Assembly (NCBI GenBank): GCA_029213195.1 | Contig: JARGNI010000008.1 | Span: 91,525 to 155,524, forward strand | DNA length: 64,000 nucleotides | Reading direction: 5' to 3' | From: Verrucomicrobiales bacterium | GTDB taxonomy: Bacteria > Verrucomicrobiota > Verrucomicrobiia > Verrucomicrobiales > DEV007 | Shown: in pieces, positions 35,219 through 44,210 of the stretch | Layout of the letters: every line of letters starts with the position of its first letter | Numbering within the stretch: the stretch's first letter is position 1 | Program-made: the position numbers and the translations under genes | The notes under the pieces: generated by a model | Told to the model about the DNA's origin: nothing | The model's database searches: none | The model's input: the letters and a program-made list of their open reading frames with translations, nothing else

Positions 35219-38164
35219 CTAGCGGAACCAGCCTTCGGTAACGTAGTCGGTGACCACTTCATGAGTCACGCCATGAGCAAACTTCCTTTGCTCCAAGGTT
35301 ACGATTACCGCCAGGGCTTCTTCACCGAGACCCACGACTTCGTCCAATCGTTTGGCGACTTCGCTGCCCCTTTTTACAAAAGCATACTCGGAAAACTCTC
35401 CGAGATCTCCGTAGGGCGGATTGATCTGGAATACCAGGTAATCCTGCAGGTCTGTAAATTCACTCCGATCGGGACCGTAGTAGTCCGAAACCCGCTCGAT
35501 GACGACGCGGAAGGTATGAGGGCTGGCAATGGAGCCCTTGAGAAACTGGGCGAAATGCTGATCCTGAAATTCCGAATAGATCTCCCAGTCGATCTTCAGG
35601 TTGCCATTCTCGACTCGAATGATCACGGGGTAACCCTGATCCGTGTCGCTGGTCGAGACAAGGTAGACCCAGTAGGGGCCACCCATCTCGGGATCCTGTT
35701 CCATTTGGAACAGCTGCAGAGAGAAACGATCGAATGTCGTGAAGGAGTATCTCTTGTAGTATTCTTCGATCGTCGGGCGAAGACTCTCTCCCTGGTAGAT
35801 GTAAGGGATCTGCGATTCCCAGTTTGGCGCCCGGAGAAAGGCATCGAGAAGGTCATGCGTTTTCCCGAGAGGGCTGCTCTCCGTGCCATCCGGAGCAGCA
35901 AAAGCTGCCGGTGGGTTGTAATTCCTTGAACTGTTTTCGGAGCTGGCGGCAGCGACAGCTCCTCCGGCAGCTCCAAGAAGTGCCGCGTCACCGGCATCGA
36001 TCCCAGGGGTGCCGGGATCCGTGAGACTGGAACCCAAGTCGGGCTCCGACCCGCCATTGATGTTTCGCATGCTCTGATCCAGACGCTCATCGAAACTCAG
36101 GCTAGGATCCTCCCGCCCAATTCGAGGTTCGCCAGAAAAGCCTGCATCAACCGTTTCGCCTACGGGAGGGGGGGAGATCCGATCCGGAGTGGACACTGCC
36201 TCGGTGGGATTTTCAGAAATCAATGGAGAGCCTTCCATCACAGGCGAAACAATCCCGGAAGGGTTTGCTTCGACTCGCTCTCTGGCAACCGGGTCGATGA
36301 TCGCAGGAGCGTCGTCGATATCGGTTTGTATTTCCGCAGGAGTCCCCGGCCCTTGGGCAACCTCGGGAGAGGTTTCTCCGTTGGCGGGAGCAGGAGGAGG
36401 GGTAATCGTGCCCTGGGCGCGTTCTGCGATTGTCGGATTGAATCCACCAAGTGCTTTCCCGATCATGAGGACAAACACGATCGCAATAATCACGACGGCA
36501 GCAATGATCGAAAGCATCACGACCGTCGACTTCTTCATTTTCCGAGCGCCACCACTACTCCCAAACATTTCGTCGAGGACGTCGGCGTCCGTTCGTGCCG
36601 GCATCTGTTCCGGTCGTGACGGAGGGAGTGTTGTGGCCGGTTCAGAACTTGGCGAAGAGAAAGGGAAGTCAGGGGAAACGACAGGATCGTGCGCTTCAGC
36701 GACTTCCTGTTCCGCAGGAATCTCCGGTTCGATGCTCTGTGAGAGAAGATTTTCGAAAGACCCTTCCTGAAGAGCGCTTCCGTCATCACGACGGAACTCG
36801 AGAGATTCTTCGGGAGGAACTGCAGATTGGTCACTTGTTGTTTCGTCACCGAACGGGAAGTCAGGGGCGATCTCCTCCTGCGGCTCCGATTCAGCGACGG
36901 GGGCTACTGGCGATTCGATGGGCACCTCGATGCTTTCGGTAGGGAGAGAAACCTCTTCGGGAGCGGCGAGTTCATCCAGGTGCGTCCCGCTTTCAGGAGT
37001 TTCCGTGGGAAGGTGCTGGCGGCTCCAATCCTCCAGTTCACTCTCTTGCTCGGTCGCCTCCACTTCGCTGAGGGCAATCTCCGAATCTAGTTGCTCACTA
37101 TCTTCCGTCGCAATGCCAGGATCGAGATCGGGTTCGGACACGGGTGGCGCGGCCGGAGACTGCACTTCCTGCATGTTTTTCGGAACAAAAAAGTCTTCGG
37201 GAGAGAATTCCGAGCTTGATCCGACCTGCGGGAGCTGCACGCGCGTCGGAGAACTATCCGTGATCCCTGGAGTCGCGGGGGCCTGGGTAGGTTCAATGGT
37301 CTCGGCGAGATTGACATCGAGCCGGGGGAGTTCTTCCGCATCCTCCTGCCCTTCGTGTTTCGGGGGGAGGGAGTCGGAACGAGGAGTGATCCGGATGGGC
37401 TGGGTTTTTGGGACGGGCACGGTGCTGTCTGCGACGGTGGATTCCTCGAGATCCAGCTGAGACGGCGTGTTCACCGGAGGTGAGATGGGCTTGGGCTCTG
37501 GTGGGCGAAGATTGACTTCTTCGGTGACGATCAACTCGGGCTCCGCGTCGACGGGCGCTTCTACCGTTTGGGGAAGTGCTGCCGAGGGCTCGGGAAGTGT
37601 CTGTGCCGGGGGCACGGGTTCCGGCGCGACAGGCTCGGGAAGGACGGGTGCGACGGGTGCGACGGGTGCGACGGGTGCGACGGGTGCGACGGGTGCGACG
37701 GGTTCGGGCGCGACGGGCTCGGGAAGGACGGGCTCGGGAAGGACGGGCTCGGGAAGGACGGGCTCGGGAAGGACGGGCGCAATATCCTGCCGGGGAGCAG
37801 ACTGAGTTCGCGCAACCGGTATTTCGCGGACGGGAGGATCGTCAGCGCTTGTAGCGGCAGAAGGAGCCTCTCGCTGGGCCGTCAGAACGCTGCCAGAAAC
37901 TTCTCGTGTTTTCGGGGCCGTCTCTGCCGCTTTGCGAGTTCTTTGGGGCGGGGAAGATTTGCGACGCGGTGTCTCGTCGATGACATGATCGAGGTCGGTT
38001 GGAGCCGTAATGGTGGCTCCACACTTTGGGCAGGGGGCGGATACGCCGGCAAGGTGCGTAGGCACTCGAAGCTTGGCTTCACAGCTGGAACAGGTGAACT
38101 TGATCTTCTTCAAATCGATTTTCCTTTCAACGGTTTCGGAGAGATTGGGGAGTCTCGGCAGCAC
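35219..38164 (-). CDS. Large membrane protein: N-terminal zinc ribbon, Pro/Glu-rich disordered region, one TM, novel C-terminal domain
   Basis: FTCSSCEAKLRVPTHLAGVSAPCPKCGATI; PVLPEP/VAP repeats; MKKSTVVMLSIIAAVVIIAIVFVLMIG TM. Confidence 0.7.
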   Translation of the reverse strand: MLPRLPNLSETVERKIDLKKIKFTCSSCEAKLRVPTHLAGVSAPCPKCGATITAPTDLDHVIDETPRRKSSPPQRTRKAAETAPKTREVSGSVLTAQREAPSAATSADDPPVREIPVARTQSAPRQDIAPVLPEPVLPEPVLPEPVLPEPVAPEPVAPVAPVAPVAPVAPVAPVLPEPVAPEPVPPAQTLPEPSAALPQTVEAPVDAEPELIVTEEVNLRPPEPKPISPPVNTPSQLDLEESTVADSTVPVPKTQPIRITPRSDSLPPKHEGQEDAEELPRLDVNLAETIEPTQAPATPGITDSSPTRVQLPQVGSSSEFSPEDFFVPKNMQEVQSPAAPPVSEPDLDPGIATEDSEQLDSEIALSEVEATEQESELEDWSRQHLPTETPESGTHLDELAAPEEVSLPTESIEVPIESPVAPVAESEPQEEIAPDFPFGDETTSDQSAVPPEESLEFRRDDGSALQEGSFENLLSQSIEPEIPAEQEVAEAHDPVVSPDFPFSSPSSEPATTLPPSRPEQMPARTDADVLDEMFGSSGGARKMKKSTVVMLSIIAAVVIIAIVFVLMIGKALGGFNPTIAERAQGTITPPPAPANGETSPEVAQGPGTPAEIQTDIDDAPAIIDPVARERVEANPSGIVSPVMEGSPLISENPTEAVSTPDRISPPPVGETVDAGFSGEPRIGREDPSLSFDERLDQSMRNINGGSEPDLGSSLTDPGTPGIDAGDAALLGAAGGAVAAASSENSSRNYNPPAAFAAPDGTESSPLGKTHDLLDAFLRAPNWESQIPYIYQGESLRPTIEEYYKRYSFTTFDRFSLQLFQMEQDPEMGGPYWVYLVSTSDTDQGYPVIIRVENGNLKIDWEIYSEFQDQHFAQFLKGSIASPHTFRVVIERVSDYYGPDRSEFTDLQDYLVFQINPPYGDLGEFSEYAFVKRGSEVAKRLDEVVGLGEEALAVIVTLEQRKFAHGVTHEVVTDYVTEGWFR
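37643..37696 (-). repeat. Tandem repeat, 6 copies of 9 bp (gacgggtgc on plus), encoding V-A-P
   Basis: Direct count in sequence; in frame with the host gene. Confidence 0.95.
37712..37771 (-). repeat. Tandem repeat, 4 copies of 15 bp (gacgggctcgggaag on plus), encoding L-P-E-P-V
   Basis: Direct count in sequence; in frame with the host gene. Confidence 0.95.
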
Positions 38165-38269
38165 CCCTCAAACATCATACGAGTCATCAGCGCCCGGGAT
38201 TAGGTACAAATGGGACGAAAGGACAATGCCTTCTCGTTTGCGGAGCGGTTGAAAGTACCACCAAACAAG

Positions 38270-38283
38270 AAATTTGCAAATTT
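38270..38283. promoter_or_regulatory. 14-bp perfect palindrome AAATTTGCAAATTT, possible operator
   Basis: Located in the AT-rich intergenic region upstream of the 35219-38164 gene. Confidence 0.3.
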
Positions 38284-38483
38284 TTAGTTCTCATATTTTA
38301 AAATTTAACAAAACTTAACACTCAATTTTGAGAAATCAGTCTTGAGGTACTCTTGATTGTAAAATTTCGAGAACAAAGGGACTGCGTTGTCGACGCCCGC
38401 GAGCTTTCTCGTGGGCTGGCTCGAAAACGAGATCTTGAGGCTGGTAAACCGAGGAGGCTTTCTCCTTGCGAGACTGATCCGAA

Positions 38484-39812
38484 CTACGACTCCACCGCAC
38501 AAGGAACGAGGATTGCGTCTGACATGCCGTGGAGGATTTTCTTGTCCGCTGGGCAGATGGTTGCGAGCACTCCTCCAAGAATCACCTCGTCGCCCTTGGG
38601 CTGTACGAAATAGTATGGACAAAGCCGAACTCGACCTTCCATCTCTTCGATCTCACCTGTCGTTGGATTCAACCACGGGTGTCGGACAATACGACCGGAA
38701 TGGAATCGTTGGAGAACATAGGGTGCCTCTGGAAAACTTTCGATCGCTTCTTCGATGGCTGAGGACCATTCCTGCTGGGAGGAATCCTGGCCGATCGTAA
38801 CGCTGCGGCTTCCCCAGGCCCGCTCATTGAAACCACTTAGCTTGAGGACCAGTTCCCGCTCGGTCTGAGAAAAATCTTTCATTTCTCGAAACGATTGGAT
38901 TCCGAGATCCGGGATCACTGCGAAGTGCGGCGCCTCTGCTGGATCAACAATCCAGCTTTTTGGGAAGATTGCCTCCAGTCTTCTTTGGTTTCCTGAACGC
39001 AGCTCCCTTTCCCAAACTTTTCGCAAAGGATGGGAGTGAAACAATGCTGACCACATTTTTTCCTCCATCCATGGTTTGAGGGGGCTTGTCAGTTCGATTT
39101 CGCCTTTTACTGCGGCTTCGCCGGCGGCTTTCGCTCCTCCGAGGTTAGGAAGATCGAACAGTTCGAAGAAGCGATACACATTGCGGCCGGAAACCTCATA
39201 GGTCTCGGCGGACTCCACTTTCCAGGAAGATTCCATTTGGTTGGCGAGCCACTCCATTTCGGGTCGATAGTCGGAAGATTCCTCTGAAACGAGGATGTCG
39301 GCTCCTTCTCCGCCAAACAAAGAGCCAAACCCAGTCTTCATTCCACGGGGCCCACCGATCAGCTTTGCCTCCGGATTGAACTGTTGGTAGATCTCTTCCA
39401 GCCAGGCTGTGAGTCCGATTCCCCCCGGAACCGAATCCAGCTCCGTTGCTGTGAAGCCGTTGTCGGTGAGGATCAAGTCTGGCCGGATGACTCTTGGCAC
39501 TGCGTCCAGCCAGCCTGGTTGATTTGCCAACTCGAGAAGCGAGTCCGGTTTGCCTTGATCCAGATAGTTGGCGACCCAACGCGGAAGGCTACCTTTGCGG
39601 CTCCTGCGATAGATGAGATCACACGCCTTTTGAAATCGGAGAAGAAGAGGGCCGAGCCGTTCCAGCTGTTTCGCCTCGGATTTGCTGAGGCGAAAGGGTT
39701 CGGGCGAGATTCTCCATTCCTTTTCGGAAAAAAGCCCTCCTTCGGGAAGGGCCTGCAGAATGCCCTCAGCTTTCTCAATCTGTCTCTGCTCCGCACTCAC
39801 CGTCATGATCAT
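38484..39812 (-). CDS. Conserved hypothetical, possible (circularly permuted) ATP-grasp-like protein
   Basis: VIRPDLILTDNGFTATELDSVPGGIG and FNERAWGSRSVTIG...EAPYVLQRF resemble ATP-grasp-type proteins; by eye only. Confidence 0.45.
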   Translation of the reverse strand: MIMTVSAEQRQIEKAEGILQALPEGGLFSEKEWRISPEPFRLSKSEAKQLERLGPLLLRFQKACDLIYRRSRKGSLPRWVANYLDQGKPDSLLELANQPGWLDAVPRVIRPDLILTDNGFTATELDSVPGGIGLTAWLEEIYQQFNPEAKLIGGPRGMKTGFGSLFGGEGADILVSEESSDYRPEMEWLANQMESSWKVESAETYEVSGRNVYRFFELFDLPNLGGAKAAGEAAVKGEIELTSPLKPWMEEKMWSALFHSHPLRKVWERELRSGNQRRLEAIFPKSWIVDPAEAPHFAVIPDLGIQSFREMKDFSQTERELVLKLSGFNERAWGSRSVTIGQDSSQQEWSSAIEEAIESFPEAPYVLQRFHSGRIVRHPWLNPTTGEIEEMEGRVRLCPYYFVQPKGDEVILGGVLATICPADKKILHGMSDAILVPCAVES

Positions 39813-40405
39813 CCCTGAAGTAGTCGCAGGGCCGCGCGCAACATTTCATCGGATTGAGTAATTTCTGCTGGAATTTTGTCGATCGCCTTCTGTGCCTCGC
39901 TCTGTTTGTAGCCCAGGGATATCAATGCTAACAAGGCATCGTTCTTTGCAATTTGATCGGGATTGAGGCTCGATTCAGCTTGAGCCTGCCAGGCTTCCTT
40001 GACCCCGACCTTGTCGCCGAGCTCCAACACGATTCTCTCTGCCGTCTTCTTTCCGAGACCCTTGATCTTGGAAATGGTCGTGATGTCGCCTGCGACAACA
40101 GCTCTCTTGAAATCTTCGGAAGTCATTCCGCTGAGCACTGACATGGCGACCTTGGGGCCGACTCCGGAAACCCGGTTGATGAGAAGTCGAAAGAGATCGC
40201 GGGAATCTTCGCTGGAGAAGCCATAGAGGGTCTGTTCCTGTTCGCGGATATGATGATGGGTCAGAACGCGCACGGTATCTCCCATGTTTCCGAATTGGGC
40301 TTCTCCCAGCATGGGGATCACCACCTCGTAGCCTACTCCACCGGCGAGAATGACCAGTCGCCCTGGCCAGCTTTCCTCAAGGGTGCCTTGTAAAAATGTA
40401 ATCAT
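39809..40405 (-). CDS. ruvA: Holliday junction branch migration protein RuvA
   Basis: MITFLQGTLEESWPGRLVILAGGVGYEV...LLINRVSGVGPKVAMSVLSGM...IKGLGKKTAERIVLEL. Confidence 0.96.
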   Translation of the reverse strand: MITFLQGTLEESWPGRLVILAGGVGYEVVIPMLGEAQFGNMGDTVRVLTHHHIREQEQTLYGFSSEDSRDLFRLLINRVSGVGPKVAMSVLSGMTSEDFKRAVVAGDITTISKIKGLGKKTAERIVLELGDKVGVKEAWQAQAESSLNPDQIAKNDALLALISLGYKQSEAQKAIDKIPAEITQSDEMLRAALRLLQG

Positions 40406-40440
40406 CGGTCTTTAGTTTCACCCAACCCCTTCCACACCAG

Positions 40441-41082
40441 ATGGCAACCGGATTTCCCGATTCTGCAAAACAACGCCTGTTGAGATTTTGGCTCGTTTCC
40501 CTTTTGGGGTTCCTCGCAATGTCCGATCATCACAGCGAAGATGCGGCGGCTCGGAAAGTCGGCTTTCTTCTCGAGGGAAGCTTTGAGGATCATGAGATCG
40601 CAAGAATGGCGGAGGGGGCCACGAAGACGGTCGTCGTGCCTTTTTATGAATGGGACTACGGGATCAGGGCTTTCTCCGAAGCCGAGTGGAAAAAGCGTGG
40701 GCTGACCTGGGAGAAAGTCGATGAATGGACGAAAGCTTCGACAAAGGAAATCATGGAAGAGGTGAAAGCGGATGTCATCCGTGATGAGAGAGGCATCGTC
40801 GAGTATGTGATTCTAGCCGACAAAAACCCCTTCCTGACCGGGCTGATCCTTTCGCCCGTGGTTCATGAGACCTATCGGGATCTTCTCGGAGATCGCATCC
40901 ATGCCATCCCCATTGATCGAAATCGGATTTACCTTTTCCCTGCCACAGGAGGATCGTTGAAAGAGTATGGACCTGCCCTTGTCGATGAGTTTCGTCGTGC
41001 ACCTCTCCCGGTGACGCTTGAAATTTTTCTTCTCGATGACTCGGGCTATCGCGTCGTCGGGGAATTGCGGCGCGGAGGCTGA
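40441..41082 (+). CDS. Hypothetical protein (possible start at 40519)
   Basis: Coding-like ORF; no family recognised. Confidence 0.6.
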   Translation: MATGFPDSAKQRLLRFWLVSLLGFLAMSDHHSEDAAARKVGFLLEGSFEDHEIARMAEGATKTVVVPFYEWDYGIRAFSEAEWKKRGLTWEKVDEWTKASTKEIMEEVKADVIRDERGIVEYVILADKNPFLTGLILSPVVHETYRDLLGDRIHAIPIDRNRIYLFPATGGSLKEYGPALVDEFRRAPLPVTLEIFLLDDSGYRVVGELRRGG

Positions 41083-41123
41083 TCACCAAACCTGCTCCGC
41101 TCCAGATCCCTGACTGCCTGGGA

Positions 41124-42485
41124 CTATTCCCAGGTCTCGAGCACCTTCCGCTCGGTAACGGGCCACCACTCGCGGATGATTTTTGCGAGCTTGGCGACGA
41201 CTTCTGGATTGTCAGCCGCGAGGTTCTTGTTCTCGTGGGGGTCTTCCAGGAGGTTGTAGAGCTGCGGGCGTTTTTCGGTGCGGGGATGAGACCAGGCATA
41301 GCGATTGACCTCCCCATCATAGGTCAGGAGCAGTTTCCACTCCCCTTGCACCACCCAGCGGTAAAGAAGAGAGTCCTCCGGCTTATGGACATTGGCGATG
41401 TCGTGAGCAAAGCCTTCGCCGAGAACGGTATCGCGAGGGGTGTCCTCTCCCGATTTCAGGATTGGCAGGAGGTTTAATCCGGGGAGTTCCTCCGGAATTT
41501 CGGCGCCCGCTGCAGCGAGCATAGTGGGAACGATATCGATACTGGATGCCAGTTGGTTCCCGCGATCACCAGGTTCGATCACCCCAGGCCAGGAATACAT
41601 GATGGGTTGTCGAGTGCCTCCTTCATTGGGGGACTGCTTGGAGCGAGGCGCATATTTCCCATTGTCGACACTCTGGATCCAACCGTTGTCACAGACGTAG
41701 ACGAAGAGAGTGTTCTCGGTGAGCCCTTTCTCATCGACATAGTCGATCAACTCCCCACAGGTTTGGTCGAACCACTCGCACATCGCGTAGTAGCGAGCGA
41801 CAAAATCAGAATCGACTTTGGCGCGATACTTATCGAACAGCTCCTTGGGAGGGTTGTGAGGGGTATGGGGGAGAAAGGGAGCATACCAGACATAGAAGGG
41901 CTTCTCTTCGGCAATGGAGTGGTCGATGAAGTCAAAGACAGGCTTCATGCCCTCCCGACCAATCTTGAGACCATCGTCTCCATGTCGACCTCCGGGTTTC
42001 GGGAATCCCCGAGTCATCCCGTGGGTGAATCCACCACGTTGGAAACTTCCTTCCCACCATTTTCCAGACTGGTGACTGAGGTAGCCTTTCTCCCCAAGCA
42101 TCCGGCCGATCGTGGGAAGACGATCGACATTGGCGATCAGGATTTCACGAAGCTTGTCATACTCCGGTCCGGACTTTTTCCCATTCGTGAGTTTGGGTGA
42201 CGGATCGTTCCCGCTGATCATGTGCTCGTGGGTGTAGCGACCCGTCGCAAGTGTCATGAGGGAGGGCCGGCAGAGCGCCGTGGGAACGTAGCCGCGACGG
42301 AAAACCGCACTGCGCTCTGCGAGACGATCCAGATGCGGAGTCTCGATATGCTCGTGTCCCATGAAACCATAGTCGGTCCAGGACTGATCATCGGAAAGGA
42401 TCAGGACGATGTTTGGGGGAGCATCTTTGCCAAATGACCAGGAGGCTGTGAGAAAGAGCAGACCGAAAAGCAGGGGTTTGATCAT
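41124..42485 (-). CDS. Secreted sulfatase
   Basis: MIKPLLFGLLFLTASWSFG signal; PNIVLILSDDQSWTDYGFMGHEHIETPHLDRLA; ALCRPSLMTLATGRY. Confidence 0.9.
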   Translation of the reverse strand: MIKPLLFGLLFLTASWSFGKDAPPNIVLILSDDQSWTDYGFMGHEHIETPHLDRLAERSAVFRRGYVPTALCRPSLMTLATGRYTHEHMISGNDPSPKLTNGKKSGPEYDKLREILIANVDRLPTIGRMLGEKGYLSHQSGKWWEGSFQRGGFTHGMTRGFPKPGGRHGDDGLKIGREGMKPVFDFIDHSIAEEKPFYVWYAPFLPHTPHNPPKELFDKYRAKVDSDFVARYYAMCEWFDQTCGELIDYVDEKGLTENTLFVYVCDNGWIQSVDNGKYAPRSKQSPNEGGTRQPIMYSWPGVIEPGDRGNQLASSIDIVPTMLAAAGAEIPEELPGLNLLPILKSGEDTPRDTVLGEGFAHDIANVHKPEDSLLYRWVVQGEWKLLLTYDGEVNRYAWSHPRTEKRPQLYNLLEDPHENKNLAADNPEVVAKLAKIIREWWPVTERKVLETWE

Positions 42486-42608
42486 AGAGAGAAACAACCA
42501 CCGGGCTCCGGGAATTGTCAATTTCGAGCCGGGTCTCCCTGCTCCGCAATGACGGGGGAATGCTTCCGATCGAGAAAAGCCTGTTCCGGATCGGGAAACC
42601 TAACGGGA

Positions 42609-44191
42609 TGAATTTCTTGAAAAATTATCATAACTTCCATAAATTCAATAAGATGAAGCCGCATTCCTCTAAATCTGGATTTTCACCTCCAAAAGATCCT
42701 GTTGTTCATCCGCCCGTGGCGATTCCGGTGCACGACGAAACCGCGACCGCGGTTTCGCCGGTTTCGCCGGTTTCGCCGGTTTCGCCGGTTTCGCCGGTTT
42801 CGCCGGTTTCTGCTGCTTCTGAGGCGGAAGAGACGATTCGTCAACTGGAGAGGGTGGTGTCGGAGTTCATGATCAAGTATCCGTCGCACACCCAAAAGAT
42901 TCCTTCGATCCGTCCGGGTGAGCATCCGTTGATCTCGTTTGTTCGGTCCATGGCGGCATCGATGGCCGCCAAGCAGGAAGATCTCGAGGCGCTCAATGAG
43001 CAGGTCATCGAAGTGGCTGCTGAAAAGGAGCGTTTTCTAGCGAACATGAGTCACGAGGTTCGCACCCCCATGAATGGCATCTTCGGGCTCGTAAACCTCC
43101 TGCTCGAGATGGATCTGGAACCGGTGCAACGCGAATACCTGGAGACGATTCATGCGTCGAGTGAGTCTCTTCTGAACATCCTCGATGACATCCTCGACTA
43201 TGCGAAGCTGAACGCGAATGAAGTGAAGCTGCGACCGAGAAAGTTCGATATCAATAAGCTGATCCGCGACGTCCTGCTCGTCTATCAACCGACGGCGGAA
43301 AAGAAGTCGATTCGACTTTCGGCCACGATTTGTGAAACGCTGCCCGACGAATTCCTCGCCGACGATCTCCGTCTCAAGCAGGTCCTTTCGAACTTGGTGA
43401 GCAATGCCATCAAGTTCACTGACGAAGGTGAGGTCGCAGTGACGGTGCAGCCCATTGCAAAATCAGGCCGAAACCAATTGCTGTTTCGAGTCAGCGACAG
43501 CGGAATCGGGATTTCATCGGATGCCGGTAAGGATCTCTTTGCTCCGTTTCGACAGGTCGAAGAGGGGTCCGAAAGGAGATATGAAGGAACCGGTCTCGGT
43601 CTCGCTATTTCCAGCAATCTGGTCGAACTCATGGGAGGGCAGATCTGGTTTGAAAGTGAACTCGGCCGAGGCACTACCTTCTACTTTGGGATCGATTTCG
43701 AACTCCCTGCGGAGGAACCCGAAGAATTGCCGTCCTTTGTTTCTCGAGGACGCCTTGGCGACATTCGAGGCCAGGAGTCAGCGGATACCGAAAAAGTTCG
43801 TGTCCTCCTGGTCGAGGATAACAAGGTGAATCAGAAAGTCGCTTCCCTCACCTTGGAGCAGCTTGGTTGCGAGGTCACGATTGCGAATCACGGACAGGAG
43901 GCCGTCGAGTTGGCCGATGGTCCCATTCTCTTTGATCTTATCTGCATGGATGTGAACATGCCGGTGATGGATGGGATGGAGGCGTCGAAAGCGATTCGAG
44001 AGCTTGATCACGAAAACGCGTCGTGCCGCATCCTCGCCATGACCGGAATGGCCTTTGAGGAGGATCGCGAAAGATGCCTTGCCTCGGGAATGAACGAAGT
44101 CATCACCAAGCCATTCGAACTCGCCGACCTTCGCAAGGAAGTGGAAATGGTCAAGAGCGACAGAGCCGGAAGCATGGTGCTTCCGGCCTAG
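42609..44191 (+). CDS. Soluble hybrid sensor histidine kinase with C-terminal receiver domain
   Basis: FLANMSHEVRTPMNGIFGLVN H-box, HATPase motifs, LLVEDNKVNQKVASLTLEQLG receiver; start uncertain (42609 or 42654). Confidence 0.9.
42752..42805 (+). repeat. Tandem repeat, 6 copies of 9 bp (gtttcgccg), encoding V-S-P
   Basis: Direct count in sequence; in frame within the histidine kinase N-terminus. Confidence 0.95.
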
Positions 44192-44210
44192 CAAGTAGCT
44201 GCAATCCCGC

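Noticed and set aside
37643-37771. Possible CRISPR-like array
   Set aside because: Units are contiguous 9- and 15-bp repeats without spacers and are in-frame coding.
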